Below are positions 35,521 to 44,446 of a stretch of 64,000 nt of DNA, one piece after another. The stretch's first letter is position 1. Each line of letters starts with the position of its first letter. The translations under genes and the position numbers were made by a program. The notes below the pieces were generated by a model. The model was not told the DNA's origin. It saw only the letters and a list, made by a program, of their open reading frames with translations, and made no database searches. The stretch spans positions 222,986-286,985 of the forward strand of contig JBFWNG010000004.1 of the NCBI GenBank assembly GCA_050251195.1. Direction: 5' to 3'. This stretch comes from JBFWNG01 sp050251195. GTDB taxonomy: Bacteria > Bdellovibrionota_B > Oligoflexia > Oligoflexales > Oligoflexaceae.

Positions 35521-35590
35521 TTGTGAAGCTCAGAATGACGACCGTTCGTTCTCTATGGACGTTTCCGTCATCCTGAGCGTTGCGAAGGAT
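35521..35590. repeat. REP-like imperfect hairpin
   Basis: GCTCAGAATGACG (from 35528) and CGTCATCCTGAGC (to 35579) pair in all but one position around a loop of about 24 bases. The CATCCTGAGC...GCGAAGGAT wording recurs in related form at 10854. Such palindromes are common intergenic repeats in many bacteria and may stabilise mRNA or bind gyrase. Confidence 0.55.
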
Positions 35591-35596
35591 TTCAAT

Positions 35597-36457
35597 TTAC
35601 GACGATGTCGCGGGTTTCCATGTGCTTACAAATAATCGTTCATTCGAAATGAGCTTATAGAACCGAGGATCACTCAGCAGCCAGGCCAGAGATCTCGTTC
35701 TGCCGTTGACGTAAACCACCTGGGAGATCAGCCTTACCCCGTGGCTATAATCCGCGTAAGAAGCGCTGTGCGCCGTGCTAAGAGGTTGAATCGGATCGTG
35801 CGCGGACTTATGCCACCCGTAGATCGCGATAGATCCCTTCTTGCGCATCATGCGCTGGCACAGCACAATGTCTTTCTTATGACCTGCCATAAGCAAATGC
35901 GGAAAAGGACCGTTCAACTGTTCCTGAATAGCCTGATTGTGGGCCAATATATACTCAGCTGAGTCCATATCGTGACCGGGGCGAAATGTTATCGGCTGAA
36001 GTTTCACCGCCGCCTGATCGTAGATAATATCGACAATTTTGGGAGTTGGAAGCGATAGCCCGAAATCCTCAGCTAGCTTTGACGCCGTGAGAAGGTTGAC
36101 GGGGACTCGAACGAAATCCTCATCGCTGCCTATCGCCAAATAGTCCGGCATTGCCCAAATCACTACGTCCACGTTGGGATCCTCGGAGATGTTGATGGGA
36201 ACCATCTGCCGCAAGAAAGACGGCACGTTGCCGCGGAGTACTTCTCTGTAAATCGCGTATTCCCGGGCTTGGGGACTAAGATTTGAGATTTTACGCATAA
36301 ACGCTGACCCCTTTAATGCTTTCGGGGGTCGTGGTGGCAAGGGCAAAATACCGTTTCCGTCGCGAGGAAACGCCGGGGATTCTGCAAAGGCTTCGGTCCC
36401 GGAAGTGTAGATTGTTACGCAGAAGACAAGGGATAAAAGGGAGATCGGACTGACCAT
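35597..36457 (-). CDS. Secreted protein of unknown function
   Basis: 286 residues from the ATG at 36457 (GAGGTGCTA before it); a longer reading adds 17 codons that spoil the signal peptide. The signal is hydrophobic and ends near AFAESPAF. The mature part has a Pro-rich linker (LPLPPRPPKAL), a middle that reads IWAMPDYLAIGSDEDFVRVPVN, and a C-terminal half with HKKDIVLC, AIYGWHK, PIQPLSTAH and YADYSHGVRL, a pattern I have seen in secreted proteins of other predatory and soil bacteria, with no known role. The many His and Asp could bind metal, but that is a guess. Confidence 0.75.
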   Translation of the reverse strand: MVSPISLLSLVFCVTIYTSGTEAFAESPAFPRDGNGILPLPPRPPKALKGSAFMRKISNLSPQAREYAIYREVLRGNVPSFLRQMVPINISEDPNVDVVIWAMPDYLAIGSDEDFVRVPVNLLTASKLAEDFGLSLPTPKIVDIIYDQAAVKLQPITFRPGHDMDSAEYILAHNQAIQEQLNGPFPHLLMAGHKKDIVLCQRMMRKKGSIAIYGWHKSAHDPIQPLSTAHSASYADYSHGVRLISQVVYVNGRTRSLAWLLSDPRFYKLISNERLFVSTWKPATSS

Positions 36458-36621
36458 TAGCACCTCATAAAAAGCTTGTGATTTTCCGTCTTTTTGCCCC
36501 CAAATCACATTCTTTCAATGTCGTCTGGGCGGGTAATTTTTTGAGTAATATTTATTGTGCCCGTAAATTTGGACGGTTAGGACTTTGCTAGTTTTTATGC
36601 CAAAAGGCCTGGATGCGTAGA

Positions 36622-36817
36622 CTGGGGAAAAACGGTGTGGCAGGATTCTCCCCAGAAAAAGACTAGTAATTTTGTGGACGCAAGCGTCACGTAGTGGTAG
36701 TTTCTGACTAACAAATATCTGAATGTTGTTTTAAAGACGAAGAATCAAGGGGTTACGTCTTTTTTGAGACAGAGGGCCATAACTCCGTCACCTTCGAAGT
36801 ACAAACCATCGAAGGTG
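36622..36817 (+). other. Gene-free stretch 36458-36905 with two hairpins
   Basis: Hairpin one pairs CTGGGG (36622-36627) with CCCCAG (36650-36655); hairpin two pairs CACCTTCGA (36789-36797) with TCGAAGGTG (36809-36817) perfectly. They lie in the long leader of the phosphatase gene and could be an RNA control element. I recognise no riboswitch consensus. The rest of the stretch has no open frame of note. Confidence 0.35.
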
Positions 36818-36905
36818 AATGATCAAGCTGACCAAGAGGGTCGTGACTTAGGTGACAATGTGCATAGGGCACGTCATGTATACGTTTAGGGAAAGGGAGT
36901 ATCTC

Positions 36906-37769
36906 ATGAGGAGAAGGGTAGTAACTTTAGGTGCCATGGTTGTGGCGAGCTTTGCCGGAGTTTTTGCAGCGGGCAACGTCTATGCAAAAGCGAACAAGTA
37001 TTGCATAACAGGCGATATGGGCACAGGGAAGCAGCAAAAATTAGCTGCAGCGCTCGAGGCGGAGCAATGCGACTATATCTTGTTTGCAGGTGACCTGGTT
37101 TATTCGTCAGGAATCGATAGTCCAACTGATTCCGAATACAAGAAATTTGCAGCGCCGTTCGGCAATCTTCTTGACCCATCGAACCCCGTTAAAATTCTAC
37201 TTGCCGTCGGCAACCATGATCACAGGGGTAATCCCGAAGCTTGGCTTGACGTAGCAGAGCGCAGCAACGGCAAAATCATTTTTCCAAATCTTTGGTACGG
37301 ACAGAATTTTGACGACGGCGTTTGTATTTTCGGATTTGACACAAACGCAAAAATGGACGAGCAAGCGGCATGGTTCCGGGAGCAAAAAGCGCAATATAAG
37401 AACTGCCAGTTCTCCATTGCCTTTGCCCACCATCCTTATTTAAGCGCAGGTGAGCACGGCGACGCCTCTGGCGATCTCAAGTCATTTCTTGAGGACACCG
37501 TTGTCGGGCATGTCGACCTCTATGCTGCAGGCCACGACCATGACCTCGAAGACGCTGGAGACGTCAAAGGAACACGTTTCCTAGTAAGCGGCGCCGGTGG
37601 CAAACTTCGCGGGATCAGCAAGGGTAAAATCAGAGTTTGGGGCGTAAGCCAACTCGGTTACTTCACTCTGCAAATGGACGGCAAAAAAGCTAATTACCAG
37701 TTCAAGTCCGTCAACGCAAAAGACGCTCCGATGCACCAAGGCGAAATTCCCGCTCAAGGTCTTCGATAA
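36906..37769 (+). CDS. Secreted purple-acid-phosphatase-like metallophosphoesterase
   Basis: 287 residues from the ATG at 36906 (GGGAGTATCTC before it); longer readings lack a signal peptide. The signal ends near NVYAKA. Calcineurin-like metal motifs are all present: GDMGTGKQ, FAGDLVYSSG (GDxxY), GNHDH, AHHPYLSAGEHGD and GHDHDLED (GHxH). The order and GDLVYSSG fit tartrate-resistant (purple) acid phosphatases, which release phosphate from monoesters outside the cytoplasm. The Tyr after GDLV is the likely Fe-binding residue that colours this group. A bidirectional terminator follows. Phosphate scavenging is also suggested elsewhere in the window by the PiT operon. Confidence 0.9.
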   Translation: MRRRVVTLGAMVVASFAGVFAAGNVYAKANKYCITGDMGTGKQQKLAAALEAEQCDYILFAGDLVYSSGIDSPTDSEYKKFAAPFGNLLDPSNPVKILLAVGNHDHRGNPEAWLDVAERSNGKIIFPNLWYGQNFDDGVCIFGFDTNAKMDEQAAWFREQKAQYKNCQFSIAFAHHPYLSAGEHGDASGDLKSFLEDTVVGHVDLYAAGHDHDLEDAGDVKGTRFLVSGAGGKLRGISKGKIRVWGVSQLGYFTLQMDGKKANYQFKSVNAKDAPMHQGEIPAQGLR

Positions 37770-37792
37770 GTCGTTTTTCCATCCAAAAGGTA

Positions 37793-37825
37793 ATGGGCCC
37801 AACGCCAATCGCGTTGGGCCTTTTG
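37793..37825. terminator. Intrinsic terminator between convergent genes
   Basis: GGCCCAACGC and GCGTTGGGCC make a perfect ten-pair stem with a five-base loop, followed by TTTT on the plus strand and AAAAGG before it. It probably ends both the phosphatase gene and the leftward gene at 37827. Confidence 0.85.
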
Positions 37826-37826
37826 C

Positions 37827-38276
37827 TTAGTCACAAAGGTGACGAACGATGTTCACGAGTGTCACTTGAGCAGGGTTTTCGTTTGTCACGCTGCTGCCGC
37901 TCCCAACTTGGAACAGAAGAACTTTCTCTATCGCATCGTTAGGTAGAATTTTGTAACCATAAATAGCGGTTCCTGGAATGTCCGTCGGGCCAACTTCTTC
38001 TTTAAATGGGCCTGCTTGTGCGGTCTCGATGAGACTTAGCACGGAAGCTTCGAGACTAATGGGTCTCTCTTCTTTAACCAACGCCGAACCTTCGCCCCCA
38101 AATCGCGCAATCTTTACCACCTTGTTCAGGTAGATTTCGCATTGTTTGGCATAGTGATGCTCTGGCGGCGTATAGCCTGCATCTTGTGCTTTGACAAGGA
38201 TCGGGCCGGCGTAGGATCCGAACGCTGTTGAAGACAATCCAGAAACTAGAGTGAGTGCAGCAATAAGTTTTTTCAT
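37827..38276 (-). CDS. Small secreted protein of unknown function
   Basis: 149 residues from the ATG at 38276 (AGGAGTAACC before it); 24 further codons upstream in frame lack a signal peptide. The signal ends AFGSYA. The mature part has two Cys (KQCEIYL and RHLCD) and a YGYKIL motif but no known domain. The candidate 16-bp operator at 38352-38367 is 77 bases upstream of its start. Confidence 0.75.
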   Translation of the reverse strand: MKKLIAALTLVSGLSSTAFGSYAGPILVKAQDAGYTPPEHHYAKQCEIYLNKVVKIARFGGEGSALVKEERPISLEASVLSLIETAQAGPFKEEVGPTDIPGTAIYGYKILPNDAIEKVLLFQVGSGSSVTNENPAQVTLVNIVRHLCD

Positions 38277-38351
38277 GGTTACTCCTATTTGTTTGATGAC
38301 AAAAAAACCAATTCGCCGGAGCTTATGTCTTAGATTTGAAAAGAGCAAGGT

Positions 38352-38367
38352 TTGTCCGGCCAGTCAG
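38352..38367 (-). promoter_or_regulatory. Candidate operator upstream of the 37827 gene
   Basis: TTGTCCGGCCAGTCAG: the right half GGCCAGTCAG matches the sites at 13872 and 51147, and the left half TTGTCC is close to an inverted copy. It sits 77 bases before the start of a secreted-protein gene. Confidence 0.4.
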
Positions 38368-38393
38368 CGGTGTATCGCAGAAGCTACGCAGAG

Positions 38394-38867
38394 TTATAGG
38401 AGCGTCTTTCGGACTTTGAGCTGGAAATCTTCGAATCCGTTACGAGAGTAAAAGGTTCTTGCCCCGTCATTTTGATGGTATACGGTCAGTCGGATCTCGC
38501 GGATGGTTCGCTCCTTGGACCAAGTTTCCGCATGTTCGAGCAGTGCTTGACCGATGCCTCGCTTTTGAAAGTCAGCGGACACCACCAGCATTTCAATGAA
38601 GAGAATCTTCTTGGGTATGTAAAAGGGAATCTGTCCTAGGTCTTGAACGACCCCATAACAGAAGCCGACAAGTCCGCCGTTGTCAAATGCTCCCAACAGA
38701 CAAGTCTTGGGATCCTTTGTCCAGGCAATAAAGCTTTCCAGCGTTCGCGGCTGATGACTGGGTTTTTGGAAGTCTTCTGGCAAGAGATTGCGATGCAACT
38801 CGTCGAGGTACTCGCATAGATCGAGAAATTCTTGGTAATGTCGATTTGTAAGGGCAAGGATTTCCAA
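38394..38867 (-). CDS. GNAT family N-acetyltransferase
   Basis: 157 residues from a TTG at 38867. The acetyl-CoA loop motif reads FQKRGIGQALLEHAE near 108, and the fold elements GLVGFCYGV, LFIEMLVV and YSRNGFEDF are in the normal order. It moves an acetyl group to an amine of an unknown substrate. The ribosome site is weak and a later start is possible. It stands alone, convergent to nothing; a GTCCCGT/ACGGGAC inverted repeat lies just upstream. Confidence 0.85.
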   Translation of the reverse strand: MEILALTNRHYQEFLDLCEYLDELHRNLLPEDFQKPSHQPRTLESFIAWTKDPKTCLLGAFDNGGLVGFCYGVVQDLGQIPFYIPKKILFIEMLVVSADFQKRGIGQALLEHAETWSKERTIREIRLTVYHQNDGARTFYSRNGFEDFQLKVRKTLL

Positions 38868-38961
38868 GCAAGGTCCCGTGCAGTTTTTGGTAACAAAACG
38901 GGACTAATAGTAGCGTATTTCCGAACGAAAGTCTTGGCTAAGATAAAATTCTTTCGATTTC

Positions 38962-39612
38962 CTAAAGCGAAATACCATAGCTAATAGTGACTTCACGTTC
39001 GAACGGCTCGGTCTCGGGAAATTTATAGAAGAACGCACCGTATTCCGCCATAGCATACATCGTGCGTCCTAGGCGAACGCCAAGGCCGACGGAGGCAACG
39101 GGTTTATAGGTGATAGGGCTTGTATACGATTCTTCGGGACTATCGCCTTGCTGCAAAGTCATTAGGCGTTGCGTGGCCTGTACTCCGGCTTTCATTCGCA
39201 TAATGAAGATCCAGAAGCTTGGATCAAGCACAAAGGCTGCCGACGCCTTGCGCTGTGTTTCGGACATTTTAACGTCAGCGTCTTGCTGGCTTGTGTCCAT
39301 GTTGAGGTCTTTTTCGAAATCTATCTCATCGAATTCGTCCACTGCTTCAGATGTTTTGGTTGTCGTATCGAGTTTGTTTTGTCCAACGGAGAGTTGAAAC
39401 TTCATAAGACGCCAAAACGACAATGAGCCTCTAACTCCGTAGGTCGTTCTTTGCGTAACCGTTTCGTCTGCCGTGGTGCTACCAGCCTTGTTTGGTTTAA
39501 TCGCCTTTTTTGAACTTATACTAACAAAAGGTTCGATACTGATGCCGGCGTATGTCGTCTGGGTTACCGTCGACGCAGCCAGAATAAAGGCAAGCACAAC
39601 AAATCGTTTCAT
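38962..39612 (-). CDS. Outer-membrane beta-barrel-like protein
   Basis: 216 residues with a signal peptide ending TTYAG. Alternating hydrophobic strands with aromatic ends (TTYGVRGSLSFW, MKFQLSVGQ, ASAAFVLDPSFWIFIM, VASVGLGVRLGRTMYAMAEY, ending EVTISYGISL) suggest a small barrel of about eight strands, inserted in the outer membrane. A long acidic loop (DEFDEIDFEKDLNMD) faces out. No family known to me. Confidence 0.75.
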   Translation of the reverse strand: MKRFVVLAFILAASTVTQTTYAGISIEPFVSISSKKAIKPNKAGSTTADETVTQRTTYGVRGSLSFWRLMKFQLSVGQNKLDTTTKTSEAVDEFDEIDFEKDLNMDTSQQDADVKMSETQRKASAAFVLDPSFWIFIMRMKAGVQATQRLMTLQQGDSPEESYTSPITYKPVASVGLGVRLGRTMYAMAEYGAFFYKFPETEPFEREVTISYGISL

Positions 39613-39823
39613 GATCGCTCCAAATTCTTGAATACCCTGTGTCTATCGGAGCATTTGGCGACATATTGAGGATATGGGGTTGGCAAAGGGCGAAGAGCGG
39701 GGGATATGTCTAGTGGTGACGGAAAGATATCCGGTGCGCAGAGTGCGGAGTATAACGTGCGGCCAGGGGCATGGCCGCTCCGCGGCTAGGCACGTGGCTA
39801 GAAACACAGTAAAATGGGTCCGT

Positions 39824-40144
39824 ATGCGAAATATCGTCCTCCTCTTTGCTTTTATGTGCTTGGTTGCCTGCAACCGGGGTTCGTCCCGTCCTAAGCAGAA
39901 GGCTAAATCCGCCCCAAAGGCAGACACTTTTAACACGCAACTAGAAGACTGCGTGGCTGAGGTTGATACTGTGGAAGGGGTTTCGGGTTGTTTGGAAAAG
40001 GTCATTCCAGAGGGAGTGCCAGAATGCGTTCGCGCCGTAGACCAAATGAAGTCTAAGCGCGAAAAACAAACTGTTGCAGAATTGTGTTGCCGGCTCCTAG
40101 ATCGGTCTCTGCACCGCGAGTGCTACGCTAAGATGGGATTATAG
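39824..40144 (+). CDS. Small Cys-rich lipoprotein
   Basis: 106 residues from the ATG at 39824, giving a clean signal with lipobox LVAC; upstream in-frame starts have none. Eight Cys in the mature part (DCVAEVD, GCLEKV, ECVRAV, LCCRLL, ECYAK) suggest disulfides. It converges with the next gene, the two stops overlapping by six bases. Function unknown. Confidence 0.7.
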   Translation: MRNIVLLFAFMCLVACNRGSSRPKQKAKSAPKADTFNTQLEDCVAEVDTVEGVSGCLEKVIPEGVPECVRAVDQMKSKREKQTVAELCCRLLDRSLHRECYAKMGL

Positions 40145-40774
40145 AGGAACACCGTTGCACATGAGTTCGGCGGCGCCTTGTTTCTGATATTCGAGTTTAG
40201 CGCAATCAATGAGTTTTCCGCTTACCGCGAGATCTGGATTACCGCCTAAATCCGTTAGCACCTTCGATAGCACTCCGGTGTCGCCAAAGTCCAATACAAG
40301 ATCTGGATTGCCTTGCCCGAAAACATACATGCCAGCCACATTAAGACTCGTTTGAATGTCCACGCCAGACCCGCCGCCCGCGTCGATGCAAATGCCCTTG
40401 ATCGAGGCGACTTCCGTAGCAGGAAGGACGACGTTAGCGTTGCCTCGCGTTTCGAGATAGACAATGGTGTCGGGAGTAAAAGCCACATCAGTAGCGCCGC
40501 CCGTGATTTTGATAACGTCTGCTGTTTCTCCTCCCAAGGCTAGCGCGCATTGGCTCAAAGCGTCGTCGGCGCTGACGGCTGTATCGGAGGTATTTTCTTC
40601 CACGGGTTCTCCCGCAGTTTCAACATCCGCTGGAGCGTCGGCTGTTTCAGAATCAGCTGCCGGAGGGGAGGGGCTCTTGCTCTTACTTCCAGCCGAAAAT
40701 TCGCCTTTGCTGCAGCAGACAACGAGAACTGAGCTTACCAACACAAAGCTGAGTTTGGAGTTAAGAGTGATCAT
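40139..40774 (-). CDS. Lipoprotein with Ala/Pro-rich linker and beta domain
   Basis: 211 residues; lipobox VVCC with the second Cys lipidated or the first. After a low-complexity Ala/Asp/Glu linker (about 30-70) comes a beta-rich region of short repeats (VVLPATEVASIKGICIDAGGG, GMYVFGQGNPDLVLDFGD) like a small right-handed beta-helix, with three Cys. Not assigned to a family. Confidence 0.75.
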   Translation of the reverse strand: MITLNSKLSFVLVSSVLVVCCSKGEFSAGSKSKSPSPPAADSETADAPADVETAGEPVEENTSDTAVSADDALSQCALALGGETADVIKITGGATDVAFTPDTIVYLETRGNANVVLPATEVASIKGICIDAGGGSGVDIQTSLNVAGMYVFGQGNPDLVLDFGDTGVLSKVLTDLGGNPDLAVSGKLIDCAKLEYQKQGAAELMCNGVPL

Positions 40775-40961
40775 TTGCTTCCCCGTATACGAAATTAGTT
40801 AGGAAAAAAGATTGCCATGTTATGAACTCCTTTTCGGAGGATTTTCAAAGAATCCTTATGGAGGGGGAATAAGCCAAAGGTTGCAGGTGCTTGCGAGGGG
40901 AAATAAAGCCGTGTTGGGGGGCCGCGCGTTCAAAAAAACATCGGGGAAGCGTACACAAAAT

Positions 40962-40997
40962 TTTAGATCCCCGACACCGTTTGGAGCCGGGGAATCT
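40962..40997 (-). terminator. Hairpin after the 41003 gene
   Basis: AGATCCCCG and CGGGGAATCT pair in nine of ten positions with a 14-base loop. It lies just past the stop of the leftward gene; the T-run after it is broken (AAAATTTTG), so this is a weak call. Confidence 0.4.
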
Positions 40998-41002
40998 CCC
41001 AA

Positions 41003-41632
41003 TTACTCTAACTCTGGTCTTGTATCATATGTGACTTCTTGATCCTCAACTTCGTCGGCGAAGTAGGCGATCTGAAAATAGCCGAGACCTTCGAATTCCG
41101 ATTTTACAAAAACGCCCGCAAGGTTTTCGGCAGTGAGGGCTTTAATCCCTGCTTTAAGACCTTCCGAAGTAAAAACGACGTAGATGAATACCAATTTGCC
41201 CGAAGCGGTCAGGGTGAATCCGTCTTGCTGGGGAATAGGCAGCGCTACAGTGAACGGTTTTGCCAGTTCGACGTCGTCCGCTCCTTGAACGACCATCGGT
41301 GCACTCTTGCTAACGATAGCGTTGGTTGACGTCGAGACGCCCAACTTGTTCAGAATGTCTGCTGATTTGTCTTTGCCGTCACCCATCAGAAGGTCGGTAT
41401 CGACGGCAAGCGCCCCCGCCGGGATATCCACGTATGAACCCGCGCTATCTGAGTCGGAACTGGCCACGATGGTATTGTCGGAGTCTGCTTTAGCGTCAGC
41501 CGTGACGACGCCGTCTTCTTCACTATGACTTACATTGGTTTTAGGTCTTTTGGACGTTGCATCCTCAATAGTGCTGTCGCACGAGGTGAGCGCCAGGCCG
41601 AGTGCGGCGGCCATAAAATATCTGTTCAACAT
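41003..41632 (-). CDS. Lipoprotein of unknown function
   Basis: 209 residues from the ATG at 41632 (AAAGGATCAAT before it). Lipobox LTSC. Asp/Ser-rich linker, then a beta-rich C-terminal domain (about 60-205) with VDIPAGALAVDTDLLMGDG, which resembles ZU5-type domains in having IPAGAL. ZU5 domains bind partners in eukaryotic receptors and appear in many bacterial surface proteins. Acidic C-terminus. The outer-membrane-like gene upstream is 65 bases away and probably co-transcribed. Confidence 0.75.
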   Translation of the reverse strand: MLNRYFMAAALGLALTSCDSTIEDATSKRPKTNVSHSEEDGVVTADAKADSDNTIVASSDSDSAGSYVDIPAGALAVDTDLLMGDGKDKSADILNKLGVSTSTNAIVSKSAPMVVQGADDVELAKPFTVALPIPQQDGFTLTASGKLVFIYVVFTSEGLKAGIKALTAENLAGVFVKSEFEGLGYFQIAYFADEVEDQEVTYDTRPELE

Positions 41633-41697
41633 ATTGATCCTTTCTGTTGTTTTAAAAATCCGTTCCAAACATATTCTAGGCATGTATCAACCAAAGG

Positions 41698-42474
41698 TTA
41701 GAAGAGGTATCCGATCCTGATCAAGTTGACATAAGGTATGGCCTTTTCGCCGAACGTTTGAGCGAGATCCTCGATATCCTTTTTCTCCTTTTTGTATTCG
41801 TCCGATTTTTTCAGTTCGGTCTCGGCTTCTTCAGTCACGTCTTCGAATCCGACCTGAAGCTCAGAATCAGATTTGAGTGGCATTTGGTATCCCAGTTCGA
41901 AACCCATGGTAAAACCGCTATCCCAAACAGCAAACCAACCGAAGTGAGGCGTGAGGTAGTTGACGTCAACAGCAAGTCTGATGGTAGTAGGAACCTTGAC
42001 ATCGATGCCTTGATATTTTGTTTCGAGATCGGTCTTTACACTTCCTACAATTCCTTGATTGCCGTAAGCCGCTCCCAAAAAGAAGCTACCGCTAAATGGA
42101 TGCCAACGAGCCCTAACGTCCCAATTTCGAATCTCGACTGCGGTATCTTCCATATCTCTTTTGAACCGGCCAAAGCTTACGCCGGCGCTGAACGAATCTT
42201 TATACATCATCTCAACGCTTGCGTTTCCTAAGTGCGGGAAGGCGAGTGACACTGTCGGGCCAACTCGAAAATCTCCAAGTAATCCCTTGCCCGTGGAAGA
42301 AGATGCTTCTGCATCAGGTGGGGTTGGTTGTTCGGCTGGTGCCGATGGCTCGCTTTCGGCTTGCGGAGCTTCACTCTCGACTTGCGGAGTTTCAGGCGCT
42401 GGAGCTTCAGGTTCATCTTGGGCCCAGGCAGGATAGGACATCAAAATCAGAATCGCAGCTAACTTCCGTCTCAT
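41698..42474 (-). CDS. Outer-membrane-like protein with acidic/Pro linker
   Basis: 258 residues; signal peptide ends AWAQDE. A Pro/Glu/Ala linker of about 45 residues, then a beta-strand pattern (RVGPTVSLAFPHLG, MMYKDSFSAGVSFGRF, WDVRARWHPFSGSFFLGAAYGN, TIRLAVDVNYLTPHFGWF, ending NLIRIGYLF). The terminal Phe and aromatic strands fit an outer-membrane barrel. Helical segment with Lys/Glu near the C-terminus. Function unknown. Confidence 0.75.
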   Translation of the reverse strand: MRRKLAAILILMSYPAWAQDEPEAPAPETPQVESEAPQAESEPSAPAEQPTPPDAEASSSTGKGLLGDFRVGPTVSLAFPHLGNASVEMMYKDSFSAGVSFGRFKRDMEDTAVEIRNWDVRARWHPFSGSFFLGAAYGNQGIVGSVKTDLETKYQGIDVKVPTTIRLAVDVNYLTPHFGWFAVWDSGFTMGFELGYQMPLKSDSELQVGFEDVTEEAETELKKSDEYKKEKKDIEDLAQTFGEKAIPYVNLIRIGYLF

Positions 42475-42719
42475 GAGTACCTCGTGAAATTAAGAAATAC
42501 TTAAATTGTCGGGTACATGAGAACGTCTGTCAAGCTTTGGAACTTAGCAGGTAAATATTTGAGGAAACGTTCACATATGAGGAAGTGTTCAAAAATTCTT
42601 TTCCAACGGATTTCCTCCGTCCTTCGTCCGTGATATGAGGGGATGGGAATATTTTTTTTACAAATTCTTTTCTTCGCACCGCCAGTGTAGGAAAGGATGG
42701 CATCAAGAGGCAAAGAATA

Positions 42720-43169
42720 GTGGGTATCAAAAAGTTGGAAGACGTCAGGATCTTGGTGGTTGATGATTCCGAGGATATTCGTTTTTTACTTTGCAGAATC
42801 TTGATTGCGCACGGAGCGGCCGTTACGTCTTGTGGTTCGGTTGGTGAAGCACTTGAATCTTTGGATGACACGAAGTTTGATGTGATTGTTTCGGACATTT
42901 GCATGCCCGAGCAAGACGGTTACGACCTCATTCGAATCCTAAGAGAGGCGGAAAAATTCATAGACCATCCGACGCCTGCCATTGCGGTTTCCGCGCTTCC
43001 GAGCCTTGCGACTCAGTTAAAGTCTCTGTCCGAGGGATATCAAGTTCATCTTTGCAAACCCGTCAACCCAAAGGTACTCGTCCAAATCATCGAGCGTCTC
43101 AAAGAACTGGATGGTGAAGCGGTACGAGCTGGGTTCCATATTGCGCAGGAGAGATTTAACTCTGTTTAA
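42720..43169 (+). CDS. Single-domain response regulator
   Basis: 149 residues from GTG 42720. A CheY-like receiver with VVDDSEDIR (acidic pair), phospho-Asp in VSDICMPEQDG near residue 61, Ser in VSALPS and Lys in LCKPVN. Nothing follows the receiver but 25 residues, so output goes through protein contact. Its stop overlaps that of the convergent histidine kinase by four bases (TTAA), making that kinase the likely partner even though they are on opposite strands. Its ribosome site is weak. Confidence 0.88.
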   Translation: MGIKKLEDVRILVVDDSEDIRFLLCRILIAHGAAVTSCGSVGEALESLDDTKFDVIVSDICMPEQDGYDLIRILREAEKFIDHPTPAIAVSALPSLATQLKSLSEGYQVHLCKPVNPKVLVQIIERLKELDGEAVRAGFHIAQERFNSV

Positions 43170-44383
43170 GGCGCGGGAAAACAAATCCGAAAAGTGGCTC
43201 CTTGACCCTCGCCTGAGCTTTCCGCTTTCACCGATCCTCCATGCAATTCGACTAAGCTTTTGACAAGGAACAGCCCCAGCCCTAGGCCGCCGAATTTTTT
43301 GCTGTCTTGTGTTTCGGACTGTCGATAGAGGTCGAAAATACGGTCAATCATCTCTGGTGGTATTCCGCGACCGCTATCTGTAACGACGAGTTCAATCTGG
43401 TCGGCTGTCCTTTCAATGGCCACATTTATAGAACCTTCTTCTGGAGTAAATTTGAGGGCATTGTTTAGCAGGTTGGTTACGATTTGATAGAGGCGAGAGG
43501 AATCCCCCATCACATTGCCTTCATAACGGATTTGCTGTGTCACTTTGACCTGTTTGAATCTTGCTTTCAGACGAATGGACGCTACCGCCGCTTGAACAAC
43601 TTCTGCTAGCGGTACGGCACGCTTGTCTAACGCAATTTTGCCGGAAATGATGCGTGATATGTCCAACAAGTCGTCAACCAGCGTGGTTTGAATCTGGGTA
43701 TTCCTGTCGATCAGCTCAAGCGCTTCGTCATAGAGCTCTCTATCATGAACAGGGTTCGAGGATTTTAAGAGCTCGACATACCCGCTGATGACATTGAGCG
43801 GATTTCTAAGCTCATGGGAAAGGGTTGCAAGAAATAGATCCTTCATGGCGTTGGCGCGTTCCAACTCTTGGACAACTTTCTGTAGGTCGCTTTCCATCTG
43901 CCGGCTGCGCTTTTCCTGTTCTCCGCGGAATCTGCGAATCTCGGTGGCAACCGTCGACATTGCTTTGTCGAGCGCGGCATGTAAAGGGCCGAGGAAATCG
44001 AGTTCGCGCACCCCACACTCGGCAATGATCGCCGTGCGCAGATGCGCCAATTCGGTGAGAACCTCTGATGTAGCGTACCCGTGCAAGGCTCGTGTTTTGG
44101 CATGTTCAGGGGGACTTTGCCCTTGCCCAATGTGTCTTATCGTCACTTGTCCCGAACGTTCTGTTTCCTTAGACAGTCCTTCGGCAAGCTCGTCAAGGAA
44201 AGCAGGCATGTGATCCGTCAGAAGCGGTTCAGTCAGTTTGTTAGCGGACGGAATGTCCGGGTCTTCAAGGACTTTCGTCTTCCATAACTTGAGAATTCGT
44301 TCCTTCTTGTCCTTGATGAGTTGTGCGAGACGCGGCATGTCCTTTGCTACATTATTTTTCGATTTGCTGTTTGATGGCTTCAT
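43166..44383 (-). CDS. Soluble histidine kinase with RsbRD-type N-terminus
   Basis: 405 residues from the ATG at 44383; in-frame TTG 44422 and ATG 44392 are alternatives. About 10-150 resembles the RsbRD N-terminal sensor fold (starts LAQLIKDKKERILKLW). Coiled coil, then HisKA (LATLSHELRNPLNVISGY) and HATPase with NLLNNALKF, VTDSGRGIP and GLGLGLFLVKS. No membrane helix, so it senses something in the cytoplasm. All kinase motifs are intact. It ends on the convergent response regulator gene. Confidence 0.9.
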   Translation of the reverse strand: MKPSNSKSKNNVAKDMPRLAQLIKDKKERILKLWKTKVLEDPDIPSANKLTEPLLTDHMPAFLDELAEGLSKETERSGQVTIRHIGQGQSPPEHAKTRALHGYATSEVLTELAHLRTAIIAECGVRELDFLGPLHAALDKAMSTVATEIRRFRGEQEKRSRQMESDLQKVVQELERANAMKDLFLATLSHELRNPLNVISGYVELLKSSNPVHDRELYDEALELIDRNTQIQTTLVDDLLDISRIISGKIALDKRAVPLAEVVQAAVASIRLKARFKQVKVTQQIRYEGNVMGDSSRLYQIVTNLLNNALKFTPEEGSINVAIERTADQIELVVTDSGRGIPPEMIDRIFDLYRQSETQDSKKFGGLGLGLFLVKSLVELHGGSVKAESSGEGQGATFRICFPAP

Positions 44384-44446
44384 ACGATCCATACCGATGA
44401 TGGCGCATAGTTGATTACGCAAGGATTGTGCCAGGGTAATCCTCGA

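Noticed and set aside
24328..39800. Shared GGCACGTGGCT at about 24328 and 39789
   Set aside because: Only about eleven bases match and the surroundings differ; chance is enough to explain it.
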